Source of the DNA: Alteromonadaceae bacterium
GTDB lineage: Bacteria > Pseudomonadota > Gammaproteobacteria > Enterobacterales > Alteromonadaceae
Length of the DNA stretch: 64,000 nt
Assembly (NCBI GenBank): GCA_027013165.1
Contig: JALUXV010000161.1
Location: forward strand, 1-64,000
Reading direction: 5' to 3'
The notes beneath the pieces are model-generated. The model was not told the DNA's origin, searched no databases, and saw only the letters and a list, made by a program, of their open reading frames with translations. Positions 35,642 through 44,521 of this stretch are shown piece after piece (the first letter of the stretch is position 1; each line of letters starts with the position of its first letter). The position numbers were made by a program, and so were the translations under genes.

Positions 35642-35652
35642 GATTGGGTGTA
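35617..35652. terminator. Hairpin between DUF2909 gene and ctaE
   Basis: Perfect 9-bp arms TACACCCAA (35617-35625) and TTGGGTGTA (35644-35652) with an 18-nt loop span the end of the DUF2909 frame and the gap to the convergent ctaE. There is no long T-run. It could stop both transcripts. Confidence 0.45.
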
Positions 35653-35659
35653 TGTCTAT

Positions 35660-36538
35660 CTAGAGTACGTAAACAAAGATGTAGAGCATGACCCACACTA
35701 CATCGACAAAGTGCCAATACCAGCTACCTGCCTGAAACGCGAAATGATTTTCAGGGGTAAAATGCCCTTTCAACACACGGAAAAATAGAACGATGAGAAT
35801 GATAGTTCCCAGCGTGACATGCATACCGTGGAAGCCCGTGAGCATAAAGAAGGTATTACCATACACGCCAGACTGAAGTGTTAGCCCCAAATCGCGATAG
35901 GCGTGAATGTATTCTTGTACTTGCAACGTAAGGAAAATTAAGCCCAGTAAAATGGTTACTCCCAGCATCCACGTCAGTTGCTTGCGCTTTTGCTGTTCTA
36001 ATCCTGTATGAGCAAAGTGAAGTGTGACAGACGACACCAACAGAATGATGGTATTAATCGTTGGTAACCCTGCTGCACTCATCACCTGCGTAGTGGTGCC
36101 GTCAGGCGTGCTGATCAGCGGCCACATGGCCTCGAACGTTGGCCACAATACGGTATTTGTCATCTCATTATTTGATGCGCCACCGAGCCAAGGCACCGAG
36201 ATAAAGCGTGCATAAAACAACGCGCCAAAAAACGCAGCAAAAAACATCACTTCTGAAAAAATGAACCAGCTCATGCCTTGACGATATGATCGACCTAACT
36301 GGTCGCTATAGAGTCCAGACATACTCTCGTCGATCTGATTCTTAAACCAACCAAAAAGCATAACCAACAACACAAGTATGCCGGCTGTTAACGTATGTGT
36401 GCCATAACCCGGCTCGCCTTTGGTAGTTTCCAGCACCACAGTGCCAGCACCAACGGCAATTAAAAATAGCGCCACCGCCCCAACAATGGGCCAAGGGCTT
36501 TGCGCGGGTACGTAATAGCGTTCATATTCTTGCTGCAT
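35660..36538 (-). CDS. ctaE: Cytochrome c oxidase subunit III
   Basis: A 292-residue membrane protein with seven predicted helices, the usual size for the bacterial subunit. Conserved segments are WFIFSEVMFFAAFFGALFY (residues about 88-107), FFMLTGFHGMHVTLG (about 230-245) and the C-terminal WYWHFVDVVWVMLYIFVYVL. Subunit III stabilises the oxidase and supports proton uptake. Part of the minus-strand oxidase operon, 25 bp after ctaG. Confidence 0.95.
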   Translation of the reverse strand: MQQEYERYYVPAQSPWPIVGAVALFLIAVGAGTVVLETTKGEPGYGTHTLTAGILVLLVMLFGWFKNQIDESMSGLYSDQLGRSYRQGMSWFIFSEVMFFAAFFGALFYARFISVPWLGGASNNEMTNTVLWPTFEAMWPLISTPDGTTTQVMSAAGLPTINTIILLVSSVTLHFAHTGLEQQKRKQLTWMLGVTILLGLIFLTLQVQEYIHAYRDLGLTLQSGVYGNTFFMLTGFHGMHVTLGTIILIVLFFRVLKGHFTPENHFAFQAGSWYWHFVDVVWVMLYIFVYVL

Positions 36539-36563
36539 TTTTTTCTCCTCTGACTAAGGGTGG

Positions 36564-37151
36564 CTACTCGCCACTCTCAGCGACCGAAACCATAAACGGA
36601 TTGGTAGTTGACGTGTCATCTGTTCTCTCTGTCACGTCATATAGGGTGTACTGCACTGTAAAATAACTAATGTCCTCAGGAAGCTGAGGATCAACGTAAA
36701 ACTGCATGGGCATATAGGCCTCAGCACCTGAATCTAGCGGTTGCTGGTTAAAGCAAAAACACTCGGTCTTGTTCAGATAAAGCGCGGCTTCTCCCGGTGA
36801 TACCGAAGGAATTGCTTGCGCTACCATATTGCTGTTAGCTGGATTTCTGACGTAAAAACCAACGGTGCTCAGTTCTCCCGGATGCACTTCCATTCGGAAG
36901 GTTTCTGCACGGAATTCCCAAGGCATACCAGTCATGGTTTTGGTGATGAACTCCACCGTAATACTTCGGCTTTCATCAACTTCAACCATTTGATAGCTAG
37001 CTGCGGTATTGTCTGTTTTGCCATTAATACCCGTAAGGTCGCAGAACACGTCATAAAGCGGCACCAACGCAAAACCAAAGCCAAACATACCCAGAACAAT
37101 CACTACCAAACGAATGACCATTTTGTTGTTTTGCTGCGTTTTGGTTTGCAT
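36564..37151 (-). CDS. ctaG: Cytochrome c oxidase assembly protein CtaG/Cox11
   Basis: Delivers copper to the CuB centre of subunit I. The start at 37151 (MQTKTQQNN) has AGGAG seven bases before it. The 195 residues have one N-terminal membrane helix (about 12-32) and a periplasmic immunoglobulin-like domain with the copper motif TECFCFNQQ (Cys131 and Cys133). Lies between ctaD and ctaE in the operon. Confidence 0.94.
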   Translation of the reverse strand: MQTKTQQNNKMVIRLVVIVLGMFGFGFALVPLYDVFCDLTGINGKTDNTAASYQMVEVDESRSITVEFITKTMTGMPWEFRAETFRMEVHPGELSTVGFYVRNPANSNMVAQAIPSVSPGEAALYLNKTECFCFNQQPLDSGAEAYMPMQFYVDPQLPEDISYFTVQYTLYDVTERTDDTSTTNPFMVSVAESGE

Positions 37152-37181
37152 AGGTGCTCTCCTAACGTTCACTACCTTGTG

Positions 37182-38789
37182 TTACTTCACTTCTGGGGGT
37201 GTTTCAAACGTGTGGTATGGCGCTGGTGACGGGATTTCCCATTCCAAACCTTCTGCACCTTCCCACACTTGGCTCGACACAGGTTCACCTTCTTTGCGGC
37301 ATGCTTTAATAAGTAGCGCCAAGAAAATAAGCTGAGATAAACCAAACGCGAAACCACCAATACTTATCCACTTGTTAAAGTCAGCGAACTGAAGGGCGTA
37401 GTCAGGAATACGTCTGGGCATACCTGCTAAGCCAACAAAGTGCATAGGGAAGAAAAGTACGTTTACTGAAATTAACGAGCACCAGAAATGCCATTTTGCC
37501 AATGCGGTGTCGTACATTTTCCCCGTCCATTTAGGTAACCAGTAATACACCGCCGCCATAATCGAGAATACGGCACCAGTAACTAGCACGTAGTGGAAAT
37601 GAGCGACCACGAAATAGGTATCGTGGTATTGGAAGTCCACTGGGGTTATTGCCAACATTAATCCTGATAAACCGCCAATGGTAAACAGAACGATGAAGGC
37701 TATCGCAAACATCATGGGCATTTCGAAAGTCAAAGATCCGCGCCACATAGTGGCAACCCAGTTAAATACCTTAACCCCAGTTGGCACCGAGATAAGCATA
37801 GTGGCGAACATGAAAAACATCTCCATGTAAACCGGCATCCCCGTGGTGAACATGTGGTGCGCCCACACCACGAAGGATAGCAGCGCTATCGATGCAGTGG
37901 CATAAACCATAGACGCGTAGCCAAACAACTTCTTGCGAGAAAAGGTTGGTACGATCTGAGAGATAATGCCAAAGGCAGGCAATATCATGATGTACACTTC
38001 TGGGTGACCAAAGAACCAGAAAATATGCTGGAACATTACAGGGTCACCACCACCTGCTGCATCAAAGAAGCTGGTACCAAAGAACTTATCAGTGAGTACC
38101 ATGGTAACGGCCCCTGCCAGTACAGGCATTACCGCTATTAATAAGAAGGCTGTAATTAACCACGTCCAAACAAACAGCGGCATCTTCATCCACGTCATGC
38201 CAGGTGCACGCATGTTAAAGATAGTAACGATGACGTTAATGGCACCCATGATGGACGAGATACCCATGATATGTACAGAGAATACGAACAAGGCCGTAGA
38301 ATCATTACTGTAAGTAGTTGATAGCGGCGCGTAGAAGGTCCAACCAAATGCCGGACCGCCACCTTCCATAAACAATGATCCTAGTAGGATTAAGAAGGCA
38401 CCGGGTAAAATCCAAAAACTCCAGTTATTCATGCGCGGCAACGCCATATCTGGCGCGCCGATCATCATAGGAATTAACCAGTTGGCCAATCCAGTGAACG
38501 CAGGCATAACGGCACCGAATACCATTATTAGGCCGTGTACCGTAGTCATCTGGTTGAAGAAGTTGGGTTCGACGATCTGTAGCCCAGGTTGGAATAACTC
38601 TGCGCGAATGACCATAGCCATAGCACCGCCCACCAAGAACATGATGAAGGCGAACCACAAATACAAAGTACCAATATCTTTGTGGTTAGTAGTAAACAAC
38701 CAGCGGGTTATCCCTTTAGGTATATGATCGTGATGGTCGTCATCGTGATGTGCCGTATCCGGCGTAAGAACATCTGTTGCTTTACTCAT
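37182..38789 (-). CDS. ctaD: Cytochrome c oxidase subunit I
   Basis: The catalytic subunit of the aa3-type oxidase. The 535 residues form 12 membrane helices. The haem a/a3 and CuB ligands lie in [13 protein letters not shown] (His-rich N-terminal region), [30 protein letters not shown] (His-Tyr crosslink), HHMFTTG and [19 protein letters not shown] precedes the ATG at 38789 by six bases. It follows ctaC by 9 bp. Confidence 0.97.
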   Translation of the reverse strand: MSKATDVLTPDTAHHDDDHHDHIPKGITRWLFTTNHKDIGTLYLWFAFIMFLVGGAMAMVIRAELFQPGLQIVEPNFFNQMTTVHGLIMVFGAVMPAFTGLANWLIPMMIGAPDMALPRMNNWSFWILPGAFLILLGSLFMEGGGPAFGWTFYAPLSTTYSNDSTALFVFSVHIMGISSIMGAINVIVTIFNMRAPGMTWMKMPLFVWTWLITAFLLIAVMPVLAGAVTMVLTDKFFGTSFFDAAGGGDPVMFQHIFWFFGHPEVYIMILPAFGIISQIVPTFSRKKLFGYASMVYATASIALLSFVVWAHHMFTTGMPVYMEMFFMFATMLISVPTGVKVFNWVATMWRGSLTFEMPMMFAIAFIVLFTIGGLSGLMLAITPVDFQYHDTYFVVAHFHYVLVTGAVFSIMAAVYYWLPKWTGKMYDTALAKWHFWCSLISVNVLFFPMHFVGLAGMPRRIPDYALQFADFNKWISIGGFAFGLSQLIFLALLIKACRKEGEPVSSQVWEGAEGLEWEIPSPAPYHTFETPPEVK

Positions 38790-38798
38790 AACGGGCTC

Positions 38799-39989
38799 CT
38801 AGTTTCCATTCACGACAGCGTTAACATCTTTTGCCTGTACGGCGTCGCCAGTATTGTTGCCCCACGCATTTCGCTCGTAGGTCACAACAGCGGCTATTTC
38901 TTTCAAGCTAAGCATTTTTCCAAACGCCTGCATGGCCGTACCCGACTTACCATTGAGCACAATCTCGATATGTGCTTGCTGGTCTTCCAATACCATCTGG
39001 CTCCCTTTAAGGGCAGGGAACACACCGGGAAGACCTTCACCATTAGGCATATGACAAGCGGCACATGTGGCGTTGTAAACTCGCTCACCTTCCGTCATGA
39101 GTTCTTCCATAGACATGTTCATTGCCAATAAGCGTTGCTCTTCTTCTCTGGCCCTTTTCGCAATCGCTTCCTGCTCTTCGACCCAAGCGTTATACTCGGC
39201 AGGCTCTTTGGCAATAACTACCACAGGCATAAATCCGTGATCTTTTCCGCAAAGCTCGGCGCATTGACCGCGATAAATGCCGGGTTCATCTACCAGAGTC
39301 CAAGCTTCGTTAATGAACCCCGGGTTAGCGTCTTTCTTAACAGCAAAGTCTGGTACCCACCAAGAATGGATTACATCGTCTGAGGTAATGAGGAAACGGA
39401 CCTTTTGACCGGTAGGAATAACCAAAGGCCGATCAACTTCCAGTAAGTAGTTTTCGCCCTTGTCGAAGCGATTTTCAATTTGCTCACGTTGAGTAGCCAT
39501 TAAAGAATAAAACTCAACGTCACTATCCATGTACTTGTAATGCCACTTCCACTGAGAACCGGTAACCAAAACGGTCATATCAGGCTCACTGGTATCTTCC
39601 ATGGCGATAAGCGTATTCGCTGCTGGCACTGCCATAAAAATCAAGATGAGAAACGGCACAACAGTCCACGCAATCTCAACCTTCACATTTTCATGAAAAT
39701 TGGCAGGTTTAGCGCCTCGTGACTTCCGGTGTAAATACATAGACAAAAACATCACACCAAACACTGCAACCGCAATCGCCACGCAGATGTAAAACATCAG
39801 CATGTGTAGGTCGTAAACCTGGCCACTGATTTCAGTAGCACCCGGCCGAAGATTGATTGAAGAGATTGCTTCAGTATCTGAACTTGCGCCGATAGACAAC
39901 GCAGAAAAACCCAATAAGGGTAAAGAATAAAGCCAAAGGGCCAGCTTGTTAGTTAGCCCCTTTACGGCAGAAACCGTAAGTCGTTTCAC
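38799..39989 (-). CDS. ctaC: Cytochrome c oxidase subunit II with fused cytochrome c domain
   Basis: The first gene of the oxidase operon, starting at GTG 39989 with GGAGG six bases upstream. The 396 residues include a signal sequence, two membrane helices (about 62-85 and 102-125), a cupredoxin domain with the CuA ligands in HSWWVPDFAVKKDANPG and CAELCGKDHGFMPV, and a C-terminal class I cytochrome c domain with TCAACHMPNGEG (CxxCH). This caa3-like architecture lets a soluble cytochrome donate electrons directly. Confidence 0.95.
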   Translation of the reverse strand: MKRLTVSAVKGLTNKLALWLYSLPLLGFSALSIGASSDTEAISSINLRPGATEISGQVYDLHMLMFYICVAIAVAVFGVMFLSMYLHRKSRGAKPANFHENVKVEIAWTVVPFLILIFMAVPAANTLIAMEDTSEPDMTVLVTGSQWKWHYKYMDSDVEFYSLMATQREQIENRFDKGENYLLEVDRPLVIPTGQKVRFLITSDDVIHSWWVPDFAVKKDANPGFINEAWTLVDEPGIYRGQCAELCGKDHGFMPVVVIAKEPAEYNAWVEEQEAIAKRAREEEQRLLAMNMSMEELMTEGERVYNATCAACHMPNGEGLPGVFPALKGSQMVLEDQQAHIEIVLNGKSGTAMQAFGKMLSLKEIAAVVTYERNAWGNNTGDAVQAKDVNAVVNGN

Positions 39990-40481
39990 TCAGCACCTCC
40001 ATTATGGCGGAACACCACCGCTAAGTATTAGCGCGTTGTTCTCACCAAGTGGTTTCCATGAACTCGACCCAGATCTGCCCACATGTAAATATAGATTTGA
40101 GTCGTTGTTATTATTTTGTTAAATGCTGTATAAGAATTGCCCAATAAATGGCGTACGTCTAGTCTTTTCTTTCAAAAATCTCATATTTGGTATGTTTTTT
40201 AACCAGCAATAAGAATGTAAACATCGACGCTAGATAGTGAGCCACGTGGATATATGAGGAACTAAGCAAATAATTAATGGTGCGCAATAATTGATAAAAA
40301 TTATGTAAAATCAAAACATAAACACAGGCTCGTTTGCGTATATTTTGATGCAGGTTCATCTCGAAATGGTTTAGGTCGATAAATTTATCAGACCATTTGG
40401 TAGATTTATGACGTTTAACCAAACATGCCAAAAAGTTTGGTTAGTTGATCATATGCGGGTCAAAACTGAATAAAAAATCAA
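39990..40481. other. Intergenic region between ctaC and lexA terminator
   Basis: About 490 bases, strongly AT-rich in its right half, upstream of the minus-strand oxidase operon and so expected to hold its promoter. I could not place a convincing sigma-70 pair. It holds the inverted repeat described separately at 40416-40443. A minus-strand 90-codon frame at 40159-40431 has no ribosome binding site and AT-driven composition and is not called. Confidence 0.5.
40416..40443. repeat. 9-bp perfect inverted repeat, possible operator
   Basis: TAACCAAAC (40416-40424) and GTTTGGTTA (40435-40443) flank a 10-nt spacer. It lies between the lexA terminator and the AT-rich upstream region of the oxidase operon. 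The size and symmetry fit a dimeric regulator site, but no regulator can be named. Confidence 0.45.
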
Positions 40482-40503
40482 CAAAAAACGGCCTTTCGGC
40501 CGC
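40482..40503 (-). terminator. Rho-independent terminator of lexA
   Basis: On the minus strand a five-bp GC stem (CGGCC / GGCCG, loop GAAA) is followed by TTTTTT, 36 bp after the lexA stop codon. Confidence 0.85.
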
Positions 40504-40538
40504 TTTTCTTAATTAAATAGGTTTGAGCGCTATATTCG

Positions 40539-41165
40539 CTACATCCAATCGGCGTTTCGAATGACGCCAACGGCGATACCTTCAATATTAAATGGCTCGT
40601 TGGCCAGATCTACCTTAATAGGTGCAAACTCTTCGTTTTCGGCGTGCAATAATACTTCGCGACCACGCTTTTCCAAGCGCTTGACAGTAACATCCTCGTC
40701 TACTCGAGCAACTACTACTTGGCCATTATGTACATCGGTAGTGCGATGAACAGCTAGTAAATCACCATCCATAATACCTATGTCTTTCATACTCATACCG
40801 TTAACACGAAGCAAAAAATCAGCACTAGGATGGAACAAGTTAGGATCAACCTTGTAATGCGTCTCAACATGTTCTTGCGCGAGTATTGGCTCACCCGCAG
40901 CAACACGACCAATCAATGGAAGGCCTTCTTCTTCTGATTCTACGTCTTCAACGGGTACATTGAGCTTAATGCCCCTTGACGTTCCAGGAAGGATTTCGAT
41001 AACGCCTTTTCGCGCCAAGGCTTTTAAATGCTCTTCCGCTGCATTCGCAGAACGAAAGCCCAATTGACGTGCTATTTCTGCCCGCGTAGGCGGCATACCC
41101 GTCTCTTGCATTGTGGATTTAATGAGTTCGAGTACTTCGGTTTGTCGTGCAGTAAGTGGGCGCAT
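40539..41165 (-). CDS. lexA: SOS repressor LexA
   Basis: LexA represses the SOS regulon and cleaves itself when RecA is activated. The 208-residue protein has an N-terminal winged helix (about 1-70, [21 protein letters not shown]) and a C-terminal S24-type domain with the cleavage site Ala90-Gly91 in RVAAGEPIL, catalytic Ser125 in GMSMKD and Lys162 in DVTVKRLEK. Two LexA boxes lie just upstream, so it is autoregulated. Divergent from a hypothetical gene and plsB as in the E. coli lexA-plsB region. Confidence 0.97.
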   Translation of the reverse strand: MRPLTARQTEVLELIKSTMQETGMPPTRAEIARQLGFRSANAAEEHLKALARKGVIEILPGTSRGIKLNVPVEDVESEEEGLPLIGRVAAGEPILAQEHVETHYKVDPNLFHPSADFLLRVNGMSMKDIGIMDGDLLAVHRTTDVHNGQVVVARVDEDVTVKRLEKRGREVLLHAENEEFAPIKVDLANEPFNIEGIAVGVIRNADWM

Positions 41166-41172
41166 AAAAGAC

Positions 41173-41188
41173 CTGTTTTTCTATACAG
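41173..41188. promoter_or_regulatory. LexA box 1 upstream of lexA
   Basis: CTGT-TTTTCTAT-ACAG, an exact CTGT-N8-ACAG match, centred 15 bp upstream of the lexA start codon. Confidence 0.9.
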
Positions 41189-41191
41189 TTC

Positions 41192-41207
41192 CTGTAAGTA
41201 TATACAC
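41192..41207. promoter_or_regulatory. LexA box 2 upstream of lexA
   Basis: CTGT-AAGTATAT-ACAC departs from the CTGT-N8-ACAG pattern only in the last base and lies 3 bp beyond box 1. E. coli lexA also has two boxes. Confidence 0.7.
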
Positions 41208-41355
41208 CCATGATTAAATGGCAAGCAATGATTAATTCAATAAATATACGTTAAGTTGGATTAAATACTTTAACTCGCGAGAGAATCCCTTTTAATGCTT
41301 ACGTTTTGAGTGTATTAATTAACAGAAATTCACGAGAGTATAAACTTTGTAATCT

Positions 41356-41736
41356 ATGCCTCTAAAACATGGTCAATCTGAAGTATTCCTCAACAACAAT
41401 ATCATTGTTTCAAAGATGAGTGGTGCGTTCAATCGAACAGGTATTGAACGATATAAGCGGAAAGTCGTTGATGCGCTCGAGTCCCTCGACGGTAAACCTT
41501 TTGCTATGCTGGTTGACAACACCTTGGTTGAAGGCGGTACCCCAGAAGCGTTCGAAGCCCTTGATCAATTTAATACCTGGATGGCTACACAACCCCTGAT
41601 AGCCAAAGCATTCGTATACAACAGCTCAGTGTTAAAAGGTGTGATGGAACAAAGGCTTTCATCACTACACTCTGTTCCCACAGACTTTTTCTCAGACTAT
41701 CAATCGGCGCTAAGTTGGTTAGAGCGGTTCTCATAA
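41356..41736 (+). CDS. Hypothetical protein, possibly STAS/SpoIIAA-like
   Basis: A 126-residue soluble protein with no signal peptide and no membrane helix. Its pattern (strand VFLNNNIIVSKMSG, helix GIERYKRKVVDALE, strand PFAMLVDNTLVEG, helix TPEAFEALDQF) looks like a SpoIIAA/STAS-like alpha/beta fold, but this is only a visual impression. It lies between lexA and plsB, plus strand, 203 bp before plsB. No clear ribosome binding site precedes the ATG at 41356. Function unknown. Confidence 0.65.
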   Translation: MPLKHGQSEVFLNNNIIVSKMSGAFNRTGIERYKRKVVDALESLDGKPFAMLVDNTLVEGGTPEAFEALDQFNTWMATQPLIAKAFVYNSSVLKGVMEQRLSSLHSVPTDFFSDYQSALSWLERFS

Positions 41737-41939
41737 CCGCTGTATTTTGTCCTTACATTCTGCTTTTTGCGAGTAATGATATGGAATTTCCTGCGAGAAA
41801 ATTTGTCAAAACGCTCAATCGACCAATTAGGCGTATCTAATCAGCTACAATCATCGTATCTGACACCCATGTGAAATAATAAAAACGGGTTATCTGTGGT
41901 ACACTTCGCGCGTAACTTTTTCATAGGATCACACAATTC

Positions 41940-44393
41940 ATGACGTGGATGCGAAAAGCATTAGTATCGGTTTTCCAATATCCGGTTAAATGGCTTGTTA
42001 AAGCTCATAGTATTCCAGTAAACGTAGAGTCAGAGCTTGGTATTGATAGAACCAAACCTATCGTTTATTTATTAATGACAAACTCAATCACCGACCAACT
42101 TGCATTGAGAATGTCCACCCAATCTTTAGGACTTCCCAGTCCCACCGAGCCACTGACACTCGCAGGCAGAGAATATCCATCGACCTTGTTTTTGCGTAAT
42201 TCAAAGCCTTTGATGCGTTCTAAAAAGAAAGATACGGGTATAGAAGAAGTATTTACTGAGCTTTTCCATCTTCATCGCGACAATTTAGACTTAGATTTAC
42301 AAGTTGTACCTGTATTTATTAGCTGGGGTCGTGCACCAAGTACTGGCAAACCCGGTTTAAGCGATTTAATAACAGACAATGCTACGCCTAGCTGGTTGCG
42401 TAAATTGTTCATTGTGCTGTTTTTAGGAAGAGACAATTTCATTAACTACAGTAAAGCCGTTTCAGCTCGCGTTATGGCCAATCAACACGGTAGTGACCAG
42501 CGCATTGCTCATAAACTCGTTCGTGTAGCAAGTACTCACTTGCAACGCAAACGCAAAGGTATGACAGGGCCAACCTTGCTTGAACGACAAGAGCTCAACA
42601 ATAGTTTACTCGGGTCTGACTCTGTTCGAAAAGCCATTAACGACGAATCTAAAAATAAGAAAATATCGCATGAAGAAGCCAAGCAACGGGCGCTTGGTTA
42701 CATTACTGAGATTGCTGGCGATTATCGCGAAGGACTGATTCGCGTAGGTGATAGGGTATTAGGCCGCATTTGGAACAAAATTTACAACGGTATTAGTATT
42801 GGTCATGCGGATAGGATTCGGGAATTAGCAGCAAACGGCCACGAAATTGTTTATGTGCCGTGTCATCGTAGCCACATGGATTATTTGCTACTAACCTACG
42901 TTATTTATCACGAAGGTATGGTAACGCCGCACATTGCCGCAGGTATTAACCTTAACTTTTGGCCCTTTGGAAAGATATTCCGCCGAGCGGGAGCATTCTT
43001 CTTGCGCCGTAGCTTTGCTGGCAACAAACTCTATACTGCCGTTTTCAGAGAGTACCTTGAACTGCTATTTAACAAAGGCTATTCAGTAAAGTATTACCCA
43101 GAAGGTGGCCGCAGCCGCACAGGTAGGTTGATTCCACCAAAAACCGGCATGCTTGCCATGACAATTCAAGCTATGGTGAAAGGGGTTAATCGCCCCGTGA
43201 GTATAGTTCCAGTCTATATCGGCTACGAAAACGTCATGGAAGTGAAAAGCTACCTCAATGAATTGAAAGGCTCGAAAAAGCAAAAAGAGTCTAACTGGCA
43301 GATATTTTCAGCAATTAAAAAACTCAAAAATTACGGCCATGGTTACGTGAACTTTGGTGAGCCAATTCAGCTCAACCAGTTCTTAGAAAACAAAGTACCG
43401 GATTGGCGTGATTGTCGAGAAGACGACGCAGACAAAAAGCCCACTTGGTTAACTCCCGCAGTAAACGAGCTGGCCAATAATGTGATGACAAACATCAACA
43501 GAGCAGCCGCGCTAAACGGGATGGCCCTAACGTCACTTTGTTTGTTGTCTTCAAAAACTCAAACCATGAGTGAGCGCGAGTTAGAGCAAGCACTTCAAGA
43601 TTTTATGCACCTATTCAATGAAGTGCCCTATAGTGCAGATGCCACTATTCCTGATGTGAGCGCCCGAACGTTGCTTGATCAAACCCTTCAGCTTAATCGC
43701 TTTGATGTGCAAGAGGACGACTTTGGTAAACTTATTAGCCCTCAACCAAAATCAGCAGTCTATCTAACCTACTACCGCAATAATATATTGCACTTGTTTG
43801 CCCTTCCGGGTTTGGTGATGGCCTCGGTATTTGCCAACAAAGGAACAACCAAAGACGCTTTACTTCGCCTAGTAGCAGCGCTTTATCCTTTGTTACAGCG
43901 CGAGCTTTTCTTACACATGACTCAAGACGAAGCTTTGGCTTATACCGACAAGCTAATTACTGCGATGCTTGATAAAGGTCTATTGCAAACTATGGATGGC
44001 AACGTATATCCACCACAAACTCAGAGCAAGCAGTTCCACTCAGCATGGTTGTTAAGCCGCTGTATGCAAGAAACTTTCCAGCGCTATGCCGTGGTGCTAA
44101 CCATGCTAGACAGAGAAAAAGTAATCAGCCGCAGTAAGCTTGAAAAGGCTAGCCGCAAAGTGGCTGAGCGTTTATCGGCCTTGTATGGTTTAAGCTCACC
44201 AGAGTTTTATGACAAAAACGTATTGTCTAGCTTTATTACCGCCCTCAAAGAGAATCACTGGATCGACACCGCAGAAGACGGCAGTATGAAATACTCAGAG
44301 GAATGTGAAGCCCTTAGAGAAGACGTTATGGCACTGGTGTGGCCTGAAATGACACAGCACTTAGAAAATGTAGTGCTTAGCCACGAACACTAA
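41940..44393 (+). CDS. plsB: Glycerol-3-phosphate 1-O-acyltransferase PlsB
   Basis: Transfers the first acyl chain to glycerol-3-phosphate in phospholipid synthesis at the inner membrane. The length of 817 residues is close to E. coli PlsB (807). The acyltransferase motifs are visible: the HxxxxD motif in VPCHRSHMDYLLLTY (about 300-315), FGKIFRRAGAFFLRRSF (about 340-355), YPEGGRSRTGRL (about 387-398) and VPVYIGYENV. The ATG at 41940 has AGGA 11 bases upstream. A terminator follows the gene. Confidence 0.96.
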   Translation: MTWMRKALVSVFQYPVKWLVKAHSIPVNVESELGIDRTKPIVYLLMTNSITDQLALRMSTQSLGLPSPTEPLTLAGREYPSTLFLRNSKPLMRSKKKDTGIEEVFTELFHLHRDNLDLDLQVVPVFISWGRAPSTGKPGLSDLITDNATPSWLRKLFIVLFLGRDNFINYSKAVSARVMANQHGSDQRIAHKLVRVASTHLQRKRKGMTGPTLLERQELNNSLLGSDSVRKAINDESKNKKISHEEAKQRALGYITEIAGDYREGLIRVGDRVLGRIWNKIYNGISIGHADRIRELAANGHEIVYVPCHRSHMDYLLLTYVIYHEGMVTPHIAAGINLNFWPFGKIFRRAGAFFLRRSFAGNKLYTAVFREYLELLFNKGYSVKYYPEGGRSRTGRLIPPKTGMLAMTIQAMVKGVNRPVSIVPVYIGYENVMEVKSYLNELKGSKKQKESNWQIFSAIKKLKNYGHGYVNFGEPIQLNQFLENKVPDWRDCREDDADKKPTWLTPAVNELANNVMTNINRAAALNGMALTSLCLLSSKTQTMSERELEQALQDFMHLFNEVPYSADATIPDVSARTLLDQTLQLNRFDVQEDDFGKLISPQPKSAVYLTYYRNNILHLFALPGLVMASVFANKGTTKDALLRLVAALYPLLQRELFLHMTQDEALAYTDKLITAMLDKGLLQTMDGNVYPPQTQSKQFHSAWLLSRCMQETFQRYAVVLTMLDREKVISRSKLEKASRKVAERLSALYGLSSPEFYDKNVLSSFITALKENHWIDTAEDGSMKYSEECEALREDVMALVWPEMTQHLENVVLSHEH

Positions 44394-44418
44394 TGCTAAG
44401 GCTATAAACCTAGAAAAC

Positions 44419-44450
44419 AAAAATGCCCGACAAGTGTTCGGGCATTTTTA
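44419..44450. terminator. Bidirectional terminator between plsB and ilvA
   Basis: TGCCCGA and TCGGGCA (44424-44430, 44438-44444) form a stem with a 7-nt loop, flanked by A-run and T-run, so it suits both the plsB transcript and the convergent ilvEDA transcript. Confidence 0.9.
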
Positions 44451-44457
44451 TTAGGGC

Positions 44458-44508
44458 GCTTCAGATCGCCCCACAGTAAACATTGTTCAATGTGAGGCGA
44501 TGCGAAGC
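44458..44508. repeat. Nested imperfect palindrome downstream of ilvA
   Basis: The outer arms (44458-44470 and 44496-44508) pair in 11 of 13 positions and enclose a perfect inner hairpin ACATTG-TT-CAATGT. It lies between the terminator and the ilvA stop codon. It may be a small repetitive palindrome or a transcript-stabilising structure. Confidence 0.45.
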
Positions 44509-44521
44509 TAAAACTAATGGA

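Noticed and set aside
40159-40431. A 90-codon minus-strand frame upstream of the oxidase operon
   Set aside because: It has no ribosome binding site, its composition reflects AT-rich non-coding DNA, and I recognise no family. It overlaps the inverted repeat at 40416-40443.
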